Shown here: positions 1 through 10,175 of the stretch, one piece after another | Layout: each line of letters opens with the position of its first letter | Position numbering within the stretch: the first letter of the stretch is position 1 | Assembly: GCA_003971905.1 (NCBI GenBank) | Contig: RSEE01000128.1 | Span: 110,139-174,138 of the forward strand | Length of the DNA stretch: 64,000 nucleotides | Origin: Moniliella sp. 'wahieum' | Lineage: Eukaryota > Basidiomycota > Moniliellomycetes > Moniliellales > Moniliellaceae | Direction of reading: 5' to 3' | Made by a program: the position numbers and the translations under genes | Notes under the pieces: generated by a model | Database searches by the model: none | The model's input: only the letters and a program-made list of their open reading frames with translations | Told to the model about the DNA's origin: nothing

Positions 1-234
1 CGAGATGGAGGTGACGTGACCATGCGGGATACCATCTTCCGGGTTCTCATCCATCTTGCCCAAGATGTACCCGACAATCTTGCCCGTCTCGGGGTCCTCG
101 GCGACGTAGGTGAGCTGCGGCCAGGTCAGCGCATGGTACAGGTAGTACTGCATCGTGTAGTTCTCAGGCAGGTCGTGCAGGTTCACGTCCTGGCACCCGG
201 CCATGTCCTTCACGGTGGCCTCGCGGATGTTCAT
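1..234 (-). CDS. NAA10: N-alpha-acetyltransferase catalytic subunit Naa10/Ard1 (5' part only)
   Basis: Catalytic subunit of the NatA complex, which acetylates N-termini of nascent proteins at the ribosome. The 78 visible codons read in one frame from the ATG at 234 to the left window edge. They show the family's N-terminal signature: [11 protein letters not shown], then [17 protein letters not shown], then [19 protein letters not shown], and IPHGHVTS at the edge. These match the GNAT beta-strands before the acetyl-CoA loop, so the CoA-binding motif lies outside the window. The gene is divergent from EFL1, with about 306 bp between the start codons. It has no frame break, unlike most genes here. 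Identification is strong. Only the C-terminal half is unseen. Confidence 0.93.
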   Translation of the reverse strand, partial: MNIREATVKDMAGCQDVNLHDLPENYTMQYYLYHALTWPQLTYVAEDPETGKIVGYILGKMDENPEDGIPHGHVTSIS

Positions 235-540
235 CGTGCGCGGTGGCGGTGGCGATGGGGTGGTGGTGGTGGTGGTAGGGGTGGTAGTGGTTGTGGTGGT
301 AGTCAGGGGGGGGGGGAAGGCCGGGCGAGGGCCAACACGCCAGACGGAACGTTTGATCGTTTCATCCTTTCAGCCCATTTCGTCCGCCTGGCGCCCACTG
401 GGCCACTCGGTGTCGATGCAAACCGCACCCACTATTTTTTTTCCTGCCCCCCGTTGCCCCGTTGCCCCCGCCCCACCGCACCACCACTACCACCACCACC
501 ACCAGCCCCCCGCTTTGGACACTGGAAGGGGACGCGAGCC
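235..540. promoter_or_regulatory. Divergent NAA10/EFL1 intergenic promoter with GGT and CAC microsatellites
   Basis: Shared upstream region between two divergent translation-related genes. It holds a GGT-rich tract at about 243-305 and a CCACCAC-rich tract at about 478-503, both low-complexity. No TATA box or AACCCTA element is visible. A bidirectional promoter is inferred from gene orientation only. Confidence 0.5.
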
Positions 541-3500
541 ATGGCGCTCAACGTCAAGCAGTTCGGAAGCACCAATGTGCGGTGCGTGACGCTGATTGGC
601 CATGTGGACCACGGCAAGTCGTCCTATGCCGACTCGCTGCTGGCCGCCAACGGGATCATTAGTTCGCGCATGGCGGGCCAGGTGCGGTACCTGGATGCGC
701 GCGAGGACGAGCAAGAGCGCGGGATCACAATGGAAGCAAGTGCGGTGAGTCTTGTGTTCAAGCTGCGCAAACATGCTGCTTTGACTGCCCGCTCGCACGA
801 CGCTCCGCCCGGGGCAGAGGCCAAGGCGGAGGCCAAGGCAGAGCCCGACCCGGTCGAGGTGGAGGACTACATGATCAACCTCATCGATACCCCGGGCCAT
901 GTCGACTTCTCCTCCGAGGTGTCTTCGGCGAGCAGGCTGTGCGATGGCGCACTGGTGATTGTGGATGTGGTCGAGGGCGTCTGCACGCAGACCATCACGG
1001 TGCTGCGGCAAGCATGGACCGATCGGTTGCGGCCCATCTTGGTGCTCAACAAGATGGACCGGTTGGTGACTGACTTGCGCCTCACCCCGATTGAGGCGTA
1101 CCACCACCTGACCCAGGTGTTGGAGAATGTGAATGCAGTCATGGGTTCTTTCTTTGCGTCGGAGCGGATGGAGGTGGACGAGCGGTGGCACGAGGAGCGC
1201 GACAAGCGTCTTGCCGCCCGCCGCGACACGGCCGTTGCCGAGCCCGAGGAAGAGACCGAGCCAGCGTTTGAGGAACTGAACGACGAAGACATTTACTTTG
1301 ACCCGGCGCGCGGAAATGTGATTTTTGCCAGTGCGATCGACAACTGGGCGTTCCGGCTGGAGCGGTTCAGTGTCCTGTATGCCAAAAAGCTCGGGATCGA
1401 GGAGGCGCGTTTCCGCAAAGTGTTGTGGGGCGACTACTTTTTCGACCCCAAGGCCAAGCGCGTACTCACCCTCAAGCAAAAGGAAAAGGAAAACGCAACT
1501 TGAAGCCCATGTTTGTCCAGTTTGTCTTGGAAAACCTCTGGGCCGTGTACGAGTCGATGGTTGTCGATCGCGACCAGGAGAAGATCGAGAAGATTGTCAA
1601 GACGTTGGGGATCAAGGTCCTGCCGCGCGACCTGCGCGCCAAGGATACCTCGGCCTTGCGTACCACCGTCTTCTCCCAATGGTTGCCTCTCGCCGCTTGC
1701 ACATTCAGTGCCGTGGTGTCCAACGTGCCTTCGCCCCAGGAGGCGCAGGCCTACCGTGTGCCCAAGATCCTCCAGCCCGACCTGCCCTACTTCACCACCC
1801 CCGAGCAGCTTGCGCCCAAGACCGACGTGGAGAAGGACATGTTTGCCTCCCATGCCGGGCCCACCGCGTACGGCGTGGCGTACGTGAGCAAGATGTTTGC
1901 TGTGCCGGCGCAGGACATGCCCGAGGCTAAGAAACGCCCGCTCACCGCGGCCGAGATGCGGGCCAAGGCACAAGAAGCACGCGAACGTGCGCGTGCCATC
2001 TCGGCTGCTACGGGCGCAGCGGTGGCAGACAAGCCGACGGAGCCCACGGAGCAGAACGGGACCCGGGGCATCGACTTGGAGGCCCACGGCGCTGTGCCCG
2101 CTGCCACCACAGCAAGGGAGGAACGCAAACCCGACCCACCGCCAACGGGGGAGGTGCTAATGGGCTTTGCCCGGCTCTATAGCGGTACGCTCCAAGCCGG
2201 CCAGGCGATCCTTGCTGTCCTACCCAAGTACCGCCCCGAGCTCGGTCCGCGCCACCCTGCCAACGCGCGCCACCTCAAGCGCGCCACGGTCGAGGCACTG
2301 TACATGCTCATGGGCCGGGAACTGGTGGCGGTGCGCGAGGTGCCAGCCGGCAACGTGTTTGGCATTCGTGGTTTGGACGGTACCGTCTTGCGCAACGCTA
2401 CGCTCTTTGCGCCGCCCTCGGCCGGCTATGCCGACTTGGACGCCTACCTCGATGCGCCACCAGCCGTGACGCAGCAGCTTGTCAACTTGTCCACCGTCAC
2501 CTCCTCGGCCGCGCCCATTGTGCGGGTAGCGTTGGAGCCTGTGAATCCTTGTGCGTATCTTGAGTCCCTTATCTTTGTGGGTGGTGGAGCGGGGCAGAGA
2601 CTGACCTTGTGACGATCAAACCAACCAACGAACCAACCAACGAATCCAGCCGAGATCCCCAAGTTGGTCGAGGGCCTCAAGCTACTGAACCAGTCGGATC
2701 CGTGTGTGCAGGTGCTGGTACAGGAGACGGGAGAACATGTGATCATCGGTGCTGGGGAACTGCATGTGGAACGGTGCGTGCGCGACTTGGAGGAACGCTT
2801 TGCCAAGATCAAGATCCAAGTCTCGCCGCCGATTGTGCCCTTTCGTGAGACGGCGGTCAAGGCGGCCGACATGGCTGCGCCCAAGACCGAAGGCGCCCAA
2901 CGCGGTACGGTACGTGGCAGCGTGGTGAATGGACTGGTGCAGTTCCAGTTGCGTGCCGTGCCGCTTCCCACGACCGTGACCGACTTTTTGCTCAAGCACG
3001 CGCCTCGATCCAACTCATGCTCCGCCGCGCCCTGCACGGCATGGAGGTCGGAGAGCAAGAGGACGAGACAGAGGCCGAGGGTGAGGCCAAGGCTGCCGTC
3101 TCTCTCGCCGCGACTGGCGGGGAACGTCTGCTGGACCCCGAGGGCTTGTGGAGTGCCTTCCACGCCGTTCTTGCCGCACTTCGCGAGCCCGAATGGAAAG
3201 GCGTGGCAGAACAGATTTGGGCATAGGACCGAAACAGGTAGGACCCAATTTGCTGATTGACCGGTCTGGCGTGCATCCGCTCGGCCTCAAGGCTCGCACC
3301 CTCAAGACCCCACGGGCTTGTCCGATGCGCTGGACACGGTGCATCTCGGCGCGGAGGCAGGTCCCATCCCAGTCCGTGCCGTGACCGATGCCGTGGAGGC
3401 GGGGTGGCAGATGGCCATGCAGGCGGGCCCGATGGCGGCCGAGCCGGTGCAGGGCATGGCGTATTTCCTCGAAAAGGTCGAGGTGGAGCAGGGGGAGGAA

Positions 3501-4010
3501 GGCGCGCATGTGCCGCTGGCCCAGGTCGCTGGCCAAGTGCTCTCGGCCGTGCGGGAGGCGTCGCGGCAGGCACTGCTGGACTGGTCGCCTCGGCTGATGC
3601 TGGCCATGTTTCGTGCGACATCCAGGCATCGACAGAGGTGGTGGGCTGGGAAGGTGCATGCCTTGCCCGTCGCCGCGGCCGATCACCAGCGAGGAAATGA
3701 AGGAGGCACCTCCTTCTTCACCTGTCGGCGCGCTCCTGCCGTGGTGGAGAGCTTTGGGTTTGCAGATGAGATCCGCAAGCGCACCTCGGGCAACGCGTCG
3801 CCGCAGCTGTCTTTGCGGGCTTTGAGCTGTTCGACCTCGACCCGTTCTGGGTGCCGGGACGAAGACGAGCTGGAAGAGCTCGGGGAAAAGGGCGACCGGG
3901 AAAACCTGGCGGAGCGGTACATGAACCAGGTGCGCCGCCGCAAGGGCTTGACCGTCAAGAAGCGCATTGTCGAGGCGGCCGACAAGCAGCGCACACTCAA
4001 GTCCAACTAA
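541..4010 (+). CDS. EFL1: Ribosome-assembly GTPase EFL1/Ria1 (EF-2-like), with frame breaks
   Basis: Cytoplasmic EF-2-like GTPase that, with Sdo1/SBDS, removes Tif6/eIF6 from pre-60S subunits. GTPase motifs are visible near the start: GHVDHGKS (P loop), [15 protein letters not shown] and NKMD. Downstream are [13 protein letters not shown], the domain II/III stretch [27 protein letters not shown], and a C-terminal part with [31 protein letters not shown] and RRRKGL. One intron at 2551-2649 (GTGCGT...CAG) joins NP to SEIPK. Frame breaks are at the A-run 1478-1481, near 3005, 3235 and 3300, and repeatedly between 3605 and 3850. All are compatible with one-base indels, since conserved protein continues in another frame. 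The start at 541 was chosen because homology begins there. The stop is TAA at 4008-4010. Confidence 0.95.
2551..2649 (+). other. Spliceosomal intron of EFL1
   Basis: Donor GTGCGT at 2551 and acceptor CCAG ending at 2649. Splicing restores the conserved [14 protein letters not shown] junction (T plus CC makes a Ser codon). An ACTGAC branch-like sequence lies inside the intron. Confidence 0.85.
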
Positions 4011-4175
4011 GCTAATCCATCCCCCCTGCGCTGCTGCTCTCTTCTCTCGCTCTCTCTCTTTCCTTCTGTTCGGGAGGTCTGCCGGTCTGTTTACTTTATA
4101 GAAGGAAATACACTTGCTTGATTGAAAGGGGCATCCTAGCAGCACGTGCACGCGGGCGGAAGGGAGGCGGAGGAT

Positions 4176-4680
4176 TTATTCCTCGGCGGGGTAGTTGTAC
4201 CTAGCAAACACGGGGGGTCAGCAAGCAGCAGGGCAGGGCAGACGCGCAGACGCAAGGAAAATACTTGGGGTTGAAGAAGAGGCTCTGCGGGCCCCAGGGG
4301 AAGTGGGACCTTGTGGTTGAGGTGCTCGTCTTGGGGCGCGGGGCAGCTCGCCGCCGTTCTCAGCGAGTTCGTGCTTGGTGCTTGGCGTGGGCCAGCTCCT
4401 TGCGCCAAAGTAGAAGATGGCCGAGGTGACGGCGGGGACGGCGCAAAGAAGGTGATCTTGGCCCAGAGCTTGCCGAGTGGGCGGCGTGGCCGCGTACTGC
4501 TCCTGGTGCTTGTGAAGGCGGCGGCCTTGGCGGGGTCGGGGGGGACAAAGCCAAAGTACTCCTGCGGGATGGGTGCGCCGGGGGGAACTCCTTGATGGGG
4601 GCGGAGTGGGCGAGGCGGGGAGACGCGCTGGCGGTGCGCGTGGCGGTCGGGGCGGGGCGGGTGGCGGAGCGGGGGAGCAT
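4176..4680 (-). CDS. Cytochrome c oxidase subunit 6A (Cox13-like), split by one intron
   Basis: Small nuclear-encoded inner-membrane subunit of respiratory complex IV. The start at 4680 gives an Arg/Ala-rich mitochondrial presequence. Then come PIPQEYFGFVPPDP, KLWAKITFF, the single membrane segment (VPAVTSAIFYFGA), ELAENGGELP, DEHLNHK and SLFFNPK, close to the C-terminal layout of subunit VIa. An intron at 4201-4264 (GTATTT...TAG) joins AACCCCAA to GTACAAC, so the protein ends NPKYNYPAEE with TAA at 4176-4178. The last coding exon is only 25 nt. At least six one-base frame changes are needed between 4270 and 4590, an unusually dense cluster. The family call rests on the membrane segment plus the C-terminal motif; a different small mitochondrial subunit is less likely. 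Confidence 0.7.
4201..4264 (-). other. Intron of COX6A before a 25-nt terminal exon
   Basis: Minus-strand GTATTTTCC at 4264 and CTAG at 4201. Removing it converts an unrelated Cys-rich read-through into the expected NPKYNYPAEE ending. Confidence 0.7.
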
Positions 4681-4681
4681 G

Positions 4682-5002
4682 GCGGTGGGTGGTGGTGGTG
4701 GTGCTGGTGGTGGTGCGGCTGGTGGTGGTGGTGCGGCTGGTGGTGCGCTACTCGAGAGCAGTCAGTCTGTCCGTCAGTCGGCAGCACCCAGCGGCCCAAG
4801 TGGGCTGCTTTTGCGTTCTGCGGCCGCCTCTTGCCGGGCCCGCCCGCCGACACTCGCCCCGTGCCGCCAGCGCTGCCGGCCGTGCTGGATTAGTAAACGG
4901 CATCCATCACCCGCCAGCCGCGGTGATCTCCGTTCCGCCTGTTCCGCCCGGCTGTTTCCTCTGGGTTACATGTTACAGGCACCTGAGCCCACAAAACCAC
5001 AG
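4682..5002. other. Intergenic region with GGT microsatellite
   Basis: The stretch upstream of COX6A and 3' of the next minus-strand gene has a GGT/GCT-rich tract at about 4684-4745. Nothing else is recognised. Confidence 0.5.
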
Positions 5003-6370
5003 CTAGATATACCACCGCACGGACGTCAGAACAACTGGCAGCATCGCGTCTTCGTCCATTGCATTCTCACAGCTCGGCGGTGGCGCGGTGGCGGTGGACT
5101 GGTGCATCAGACTCAGGAACGCCGCCTCGCCCGCCGCGGCGGCTGGCTTTGGGCTGCTGGTGGTGGTGCTGGTGACGCTGCTGCTGGCGGTGGTGGTAGT
5201 GCTGCTGCTGCTTGGCCCATGGGAGCACGCGTGGGCAGCGGCCAGGCCCGCCCTCTGGGCGTGGCGGCCTCTTGGCTGTGCCCTGGGCGCGGCTCGGGCG
5301 CGGCGTGTGCTCCGTGACGAGCATCTGGACAAACTGGGCCAGGGTGCGGCACTGGCCTGCCTCGCTACTGCGCTCATGCGCCACGTGGAACGCCTCCTGC
5401 ACCACCAGCAGTCGCTGCAGATGCGCATGTAGCTCCGCCAAGCCTTCGCCCGAGCCCGCCACGGCCGCGGCAAACGCACCGGCTTCGACGGCCCGTTGGA
5501 GCGAGGGGGGTCTACCACTTGCTCCTCCCGCTCCTCCCGCTCCTCCCGCTCCTCCCCCTCCGCACGCTCCGCGACGTACGCCGCATACTCTCCCCCCACG
5601 GCGGGCGATCGAGCTGGGCCAAGGCGGCTGCACAAGGGTGCGCGCGCATAGGGCCAACAATGGCCAGGAAGAGGTTCTTGGGGCCCTCGGCGCGCGGCCG
5701 CTTGGGCAAGAGCGTGGGAAGTAGCAGCCCCGGCGCGCCCACTTTGCGCTTTTGCGGCGAGGGACTGGCTTCGGCAATGTTGTTCTGTCGTCCGGTACGC
5801 AGGGACGGGGACGCGTCCGGACTGGCAAGCTGCAGTGCCGCTTTGGGTGAAGGAGGTGACGCTACAGAACCAGACATGGTCCATGGTTCGGCGCAAGCTA
5901 CCGGACCAACATCGGTGTCGCCTGCTGCCGCTGCCTGCGCATCGGCTCCAACCGTCGTTGGCACCGTGTCCGTTTCCGTTTCCGTGGCCGTGTGCGTTCC
6001 GGTTCCTGTTTCCGGTTGCATCGCGGGCGCGGGAGGAGCCAGAGGCTCGGCCACGAGAAGTGCTGAGGACCGAGTGCCTTGCGTGACTGCATCCCCCGTG
6101 CCTGTAGGAGTGGCAGTGACTTGCGTATCGGCGCGCGTAGGGGTCGTCTCCTCTGCTGGGGCAGGCAAGATCGTAGTAGGAGAGCAAGCCAGGCCTGACT
6201 CGGACACGGGCGTGTTCCCGCGTCCTGGTCCTGGGTCGAGGGGAAGACAGAGACGAGGCCTGGGCATCTTCGTCCGACCGGGCTGGGTGCGGGGAGTGAG
6301 GTAGAGGCGGAGGTGGGGGCGACAGGGGCTGCGCGTCACACTGCTGAGACGACTGGGGCGTAGGCTGGGG

Positions 6371-6401
<31 letters not shown>

Positions 6402-7193
6402 AGCTGCGATGGCGACGACTGAGACGATGCAAGCGGGGGCGGGGGCGACGCGGGTGACTGGTAGGCGCGCAACACGGCGCGCTCAGCCTTTTCGGCGGCG
6501 GCTTGCTGGGCTAGGCGCTCCAACGTGCTTAGCACATGCCGCTTGCGCCCGCTACCCCCGCTGTAGCGGATGGAGCCAGGTGCCTCGGTGGCGACGGGCC
6601 CGCGTTCGGGGGGAGGGGCAGGCCAGCGTGCGGGGCCAGGCCCAGCTGGGGTCGCGGTGGCGGTGGCGGGCGAGGAAGGGCTGGTGCGAGGGGCGTGGGA
6701 GCGATGGAGGAGCGAGTGGGGGGGGCGGTGGGCGGGGTACGGGGGTGCTGGGGGTGGAGGTAGGAGTGGAAGTGGAGGGCGTGGCGGTGGGCGCGCTGGC
6801 CAGGTCGGCATGCACCACCACCACCTCGCGGTCGCGCAGGAAGGGCAGTGCGTCTTCGCAGATCTCCACCCGCTCGTCGGCGAGCGTGAGGCGGAGCGGC
6901 GCCTGGGCCGGCAGCGCAAACAGCACGCGTGCTTTGGCGCGCAGCTCGTCGGCGGTGCGGCGGGCAGGGCGGTGAGGAAGGTCTGGGCGGTGGGGAGGGC
7001 CCGCGCAGCTGGACGGCCTGCACGCCGCGCCCGCTGCGCGACGAGGACGACGAGGACGAAGGCCGCATCGGGGGGGACGCCGGCGGTGGTGGCGGTGCGC
7101 CCAAGCCGGCGGCGCGGCCTCGGCGGTCGGCCTGTCGGCGCCGCGTCGCGTTGGTCGCGTCGCGTGGCGCGCCAGTCGCAGGCGTGATTGCAA
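5003..7193 (-). CDS. Large low-complexity, probably nuclear protein of unknown function
   Basis: I do not recognise this gene. The minus strand carries a protein-like sequence that switches frame several times. Near the N-terminus is a roughly 60-residue ordered block (ADELRAKARVLFALPAQ, then EDALPFLRDREVVVVHA). Then come RYSGGSGRKRHVLSTLERL, an EPEPEP run from a CGGCTC repeat (6374-6402), Ser/Pro/Thr-rich sequence, and a basic patch (QKRKVG...LLPKRPRAEG) that could be a nuclear signal. An acidic EEREEREE repeat (5519-5550) is followed by a helical block with LQRLLVVQEAFHVAHE and a His/Gln-rich stretch near the end. The ordered N-terminal block looks ubiquitin-like and faintly resembles coilin N-termini, but that is speculation. 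The exact start and the C-terminal frame (stop at 5003 or 5067) are uncertain. Confidence 0.45.
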
Positions 7194-7382
7194 TTTTCAC
7201 TTCTATTCCGAGTTCCGCGCGCGGCCGTCGCGGTGCTATCGTACATCGCACTAACGTCTCGCTCGTCTATCCAAGGGCGGGGCAGCGGGCAGCAATAAGC
7301 ATGGATGGTATGGAAGCAGCACAGCGCTCCAGGCCCAGCCGTTTTGGGACACAACACAACACACGAGAGCACCGCACAGCGC

Positions 7383-8769
7383 CTACTCGTCCTCGGCAAA
7401 CGCCCCCGGCGGCAGCTCCCCCGGGTGCTCCTTCTCCCACTCGGCCACCTCGTGCGCCGCCGCGTTCTGCGCCGTGCCGAGGTAGATCAGGTCGATCAGA
7501 ATGCTCGTCGACACCGCCAGCATCAGCAGCGCCGACAGCACAACCAGACCCTTGCGTTCCTCGGGGTTGAACGGGCGCGGGAGCGCGCCCGGGTGGAAGC
7601 GGAACTCGGTTTGGCCCTGCGCCGTCTGACCGGGTCGACGGCGACCATGTAGCCGTCGGGAAGAGCGAGTAGAAGTGCTTGCTGGCCTTGTCAAAGAAGA
7701 CGACGGCATGGGCCAGCACAGCGGGGGGCACCCCGGCTTGCTGCAAAAACGCCGTCTGCGGCGGCGTGACATACTTCTCTTCCAGCTCCGTCTCCTCGCG
7801 CGCCGTCAGGCCAGCGTCGGCCACGGGGCTGTGGACCTTGTCCTCCTCCACCACCTGGTGCACCGCAGGCGGCTTGACTGTCTTGGGCGTCTCGGGCACA
7901 GCGTGCAGAATGGGGATCGCAGAGGGAATCACCGCGGGGCCGAAACGGTCTTGGGCTTGGCAGGGAAGGGGATCTGAATGTTGAACGTCTCTGGCGCCTG
8001 CTTCAGTGCCCGCGGCGGCATCCCAGGCGCATTTTCCCCCGCCTTACGCAGCTGGTTCCCAGTCGGAGGCACCCGGCCCGACGAAGCCGGCGTCTCGGCA
8101 GTGGAGGCTACGACCACCTCGGGATCGATGGCCAAGTCCTTGTGCGCAAGACTGGCGTCAGAAAGCGTCGACGTTCCTCTTGGGGGGATCGGCGGGGGGG
8201 AGGGTGGCCTTTGGCTTGGCCTCGGGCGCAGAACGGGCGGGCGAGGGTGTGTCTGGGGGGGGAGGGGGGGCTCGGGTACACGTTCTGGCTCCTGGGGGGG
8301 CGCTGGTGCCGGAGCAGGGGTAGGTGCCGGTGCCGGAGCTGGTGTTGGTGCTGGGGCTGGGGCCGTGGCGGGAGCAGACGCCGGTTCGGCGGCGGCCTCT
8401 GCCTTCTTGGGTGGGGCAGCTTTCTTGGGGGTGGGCTCCTTGGGTGCGTCCTTGGGAGACGAGGGCTTGGGCGCGGCCTTGGCCGGGGCCTTGGGCGGCG
8501 GCGAGGGCTTGGCGGCGGCCTTGGGCGGGGACTTGGGCGCGGGCTTGGCCGACTCGTCAGACGCGTCCTTGGCCTTGGGAGCGGCGGCGGCGGCGGCCGC
8601 AGCAGCAGCGGCGGCCTTGGGCTTGCGCTTTTTCTTGGCGGCCCAGTCGCTGGCGGAGGAGGAGAGGGTGCGGGCGGCGGGTGTGGGCGTGGGCGGGGAG
8701 GGGCGCGCGGGCGGCGGGGACGCGGGGCAGGGCGCGCGCGGTGGCGGCGAGGAGGCGCGGGCGGAACAT
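7383..8769 (-). CDS. Mitochondrial-type single-pass membrane protein with Ala/Pro/Lys linker
   Basis: The family is not recognised. The start at 8769 gives MFRPRLLAATARALPRVPAA, an Arg-rich amphipathic start typical of a mitochondrial presequence. A long Ala/Lys/Pro-rich linker follows (alanine run near 8580-8620, then APAPTPAPAP repeats near 8300-8390). Next is an ordered block with DLAIDPEVVVAST, FNIQIPFPAKPK and ILHAVPETPKTVKPP. The C-terminal domain contains LQQAGVPPAVLAHAVVFFDK, ASKHFYSLFP and one hydrophobic helix (VVLSALLMLAVSTSILIDLI). It ends PPGAFAEDE at the stop at 7383. Frame breaks near 7640 and 7930 divide it. Predicted topology: matrix-targeted, one membrane pass near the C-terminus. 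The gene is divergent from mitochondrial uL5m. Confidence 0.5.
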
Positions 8770-9079
8770 GGTGGGCAGCAGCAGGAGGAGCGCCGACTAA
8801 CAAAGAGAAGAAGTGAAGCTTCATTGATGCGGCTGCCCAGGCGGCCGGAAGAGGCTGCGCACCCGCCGGCACTGGCGCCGTGCCCCGCGCCGCTCCCGAT
8901 CCCACCCGGCGGCCGCCTGCGATTTGAAATCTGTCGCGCCGAAGAAAAAAAAAGAAGAGGCGCGCACGTGACGGGGCGGCTTCCGCCGGCGGAACCAGCC
9001 GCGCCGCCTTCTGGCGCTTCGCCCGCTCTTTGCCGCCAATCTTCTTGCCCCCGACCGTAGACGACGCTTCCACCCGGCC
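8770..9079. promoter_or_regulatory. Divergent promoter between two mitochondrial-type genes
   Basis: About 310 bp between the start codons at 8769 (-) and 9080 (+). It contains an A-rich run at 8944-8953 and a CACGTGAC element at about 8966, the kind of E-box bound by Cbf1/USF-type bHLH factors. Shared regulation of the two genes is inferred. Confidence 0.4.
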
Positions 9080-10175
9080 ATGGCGACCATGCTCGTGCGC
9101 GCCCCCGCCACCGCCGCCGGCGCGTCGCCGCCCACACCTCGCGCCCACACGCCCCCGCCCTCGCCCACACGCGCGCCCTCGCCACCTCCGCCGCCGCGCG
9201 CCTCGACCACGTGTACCCGCGCTACGTCACCCCCCCCCCGTGCTCCAGATCGGCCCACCGTGCCCAGCCGGCTCAACGAGGCCTTCCACACCCTCTCCCG
9301 CGACCTGATGTACATCACCTACGACGGCACCACCCTCGAGGACTCCTTCCGCCAGCAGGCCGAGTGGGCCAAGAAGCTCACCCGCACCCTCGACCCCAAC
9401 AACCCCTACTCCAAGAACCATGCTTCGCCCGGCCTCCGCGGCGTCAGCGCCCTCCCCCCCACGCCACCGTGCTCAACCCCCGCCACCTCCTCAAGTCTCT
9501 CCCGCCGTCGAAAAGGTCTACATCCACTGCGTCGTCCAGAGCGCCATCTACCAGAAGGCCAAGCTCGTCCCCGTCATGGCCCAGCTGCGCGCCATCACCG
9601 GCCTGCCCATCCTCAAGTCCGCCCTCTCCCCGATGGCGGCACCAAGGAAACTTTTACCGAGGGCTACATTGGCGTCATGCTTGCTAAGCGTAACGTGGCC
9701 CGTCGCAAGGTCCGTGTGGGCATGCCCATTGGTGTCGCTGCCGAGCTCAACGGCCCCTTTGCCCTCGAGTTCCTCGACACGCTCGCCACGTGCGTCTTGC
9801 CCCGCATGCGCTCCTTCCAGGGCATCAAGCTGCCCCCGCCCAGGGCCTACCTCTTGTCCAACTCGGCCATGTCCGGCTCGGTCCAGATCAACCTCGAGGC
9901 AGAGGCCATGCCCCTCTTCCCCCAGACCGAAGTCAACTGGGACTCCTACCCGGGCACGCCCTTTGGCATTGCAGTACGTTTTGTTTCTCCTTGGTTTGCG
10001 CTCCCCCCCCCCATTCGCTATGGCTCGTATGGAAGAACTAACCATCCCCCCGCTCGTCCGCCCGGCTCAGATCACCATCCAGACCAACCAACGTGGCCCT
10101 GGAGGAACCGAAAAGGCACGCCTTCTTCTCAGTGGAATGGGCTTGCCCTTTGTCCGTCCCGGCGATATCGCCTAA
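9080..10175 (+). CDS. MRPL7: Mitochondrial large-subunit ribosomal protein uL5m (Mrpl7-like)
   Basis: Protein of the mitochondrial ribosome central protuberance. The N-terminal 60 residues are Ala/Pro/Arg-rich, as expected for an import signal. Then LDHVYPRYVTPP, LMYITYDGTTLEDSF, VEKVYIHCVVQSAI, LRAITGLPILKSAL, the uL5 block GYIGVMLAKRNVARRKVRVG, MRSFQGIKLP and FGIAITIQTNQRGPGGTEKA lead to FVRPGDIA and a TAA stop. An intron at 9974-10070 (GTACGT...CAG) restores FGIA-ITIQ. Frame breaks include the ten-C run near 9230 and several sites at 9410-9500 and 9635. The protein is longer than bacterial L5 at the N-terminus, as usual for fungal mitochondrial versions. Confidence 0.85.
9974..10070 (+). 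other. Intron of uL5m gene
   Basis: GTACGT donor at 9974 and CTCAG acceptor at 10070, with a C-rich pyrimidine tract. Splicing joins GGC ATT GCA to ATC ACC ATC in frame. Confidence 0.85.

Noticed and set aside
16-540. Open frame running into EFL1 from the left on the plus strand
   Set aside because: It is antisense to the clear NAA10 coding sequence, and EFL1 homology starts only at the ATG at 541.
1470-1500. Programmed -1/+1 ribosomal frameshift in EFL1 at the AAAAGG run
   Set aside because: Frame breaks occur in nearly all genes without a shared motif or downstream structure, and a comparable missing base is in a tRNA. Consensus error explains all of them.
5003-7399. A single uninterrupted 798-codon minus-strand protein
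   Set aside because: It is open through GC richness, but the protein-like segments (ordered block, acidic repeat, helical block) lie in different frames, so this frame is not the real product throughout.
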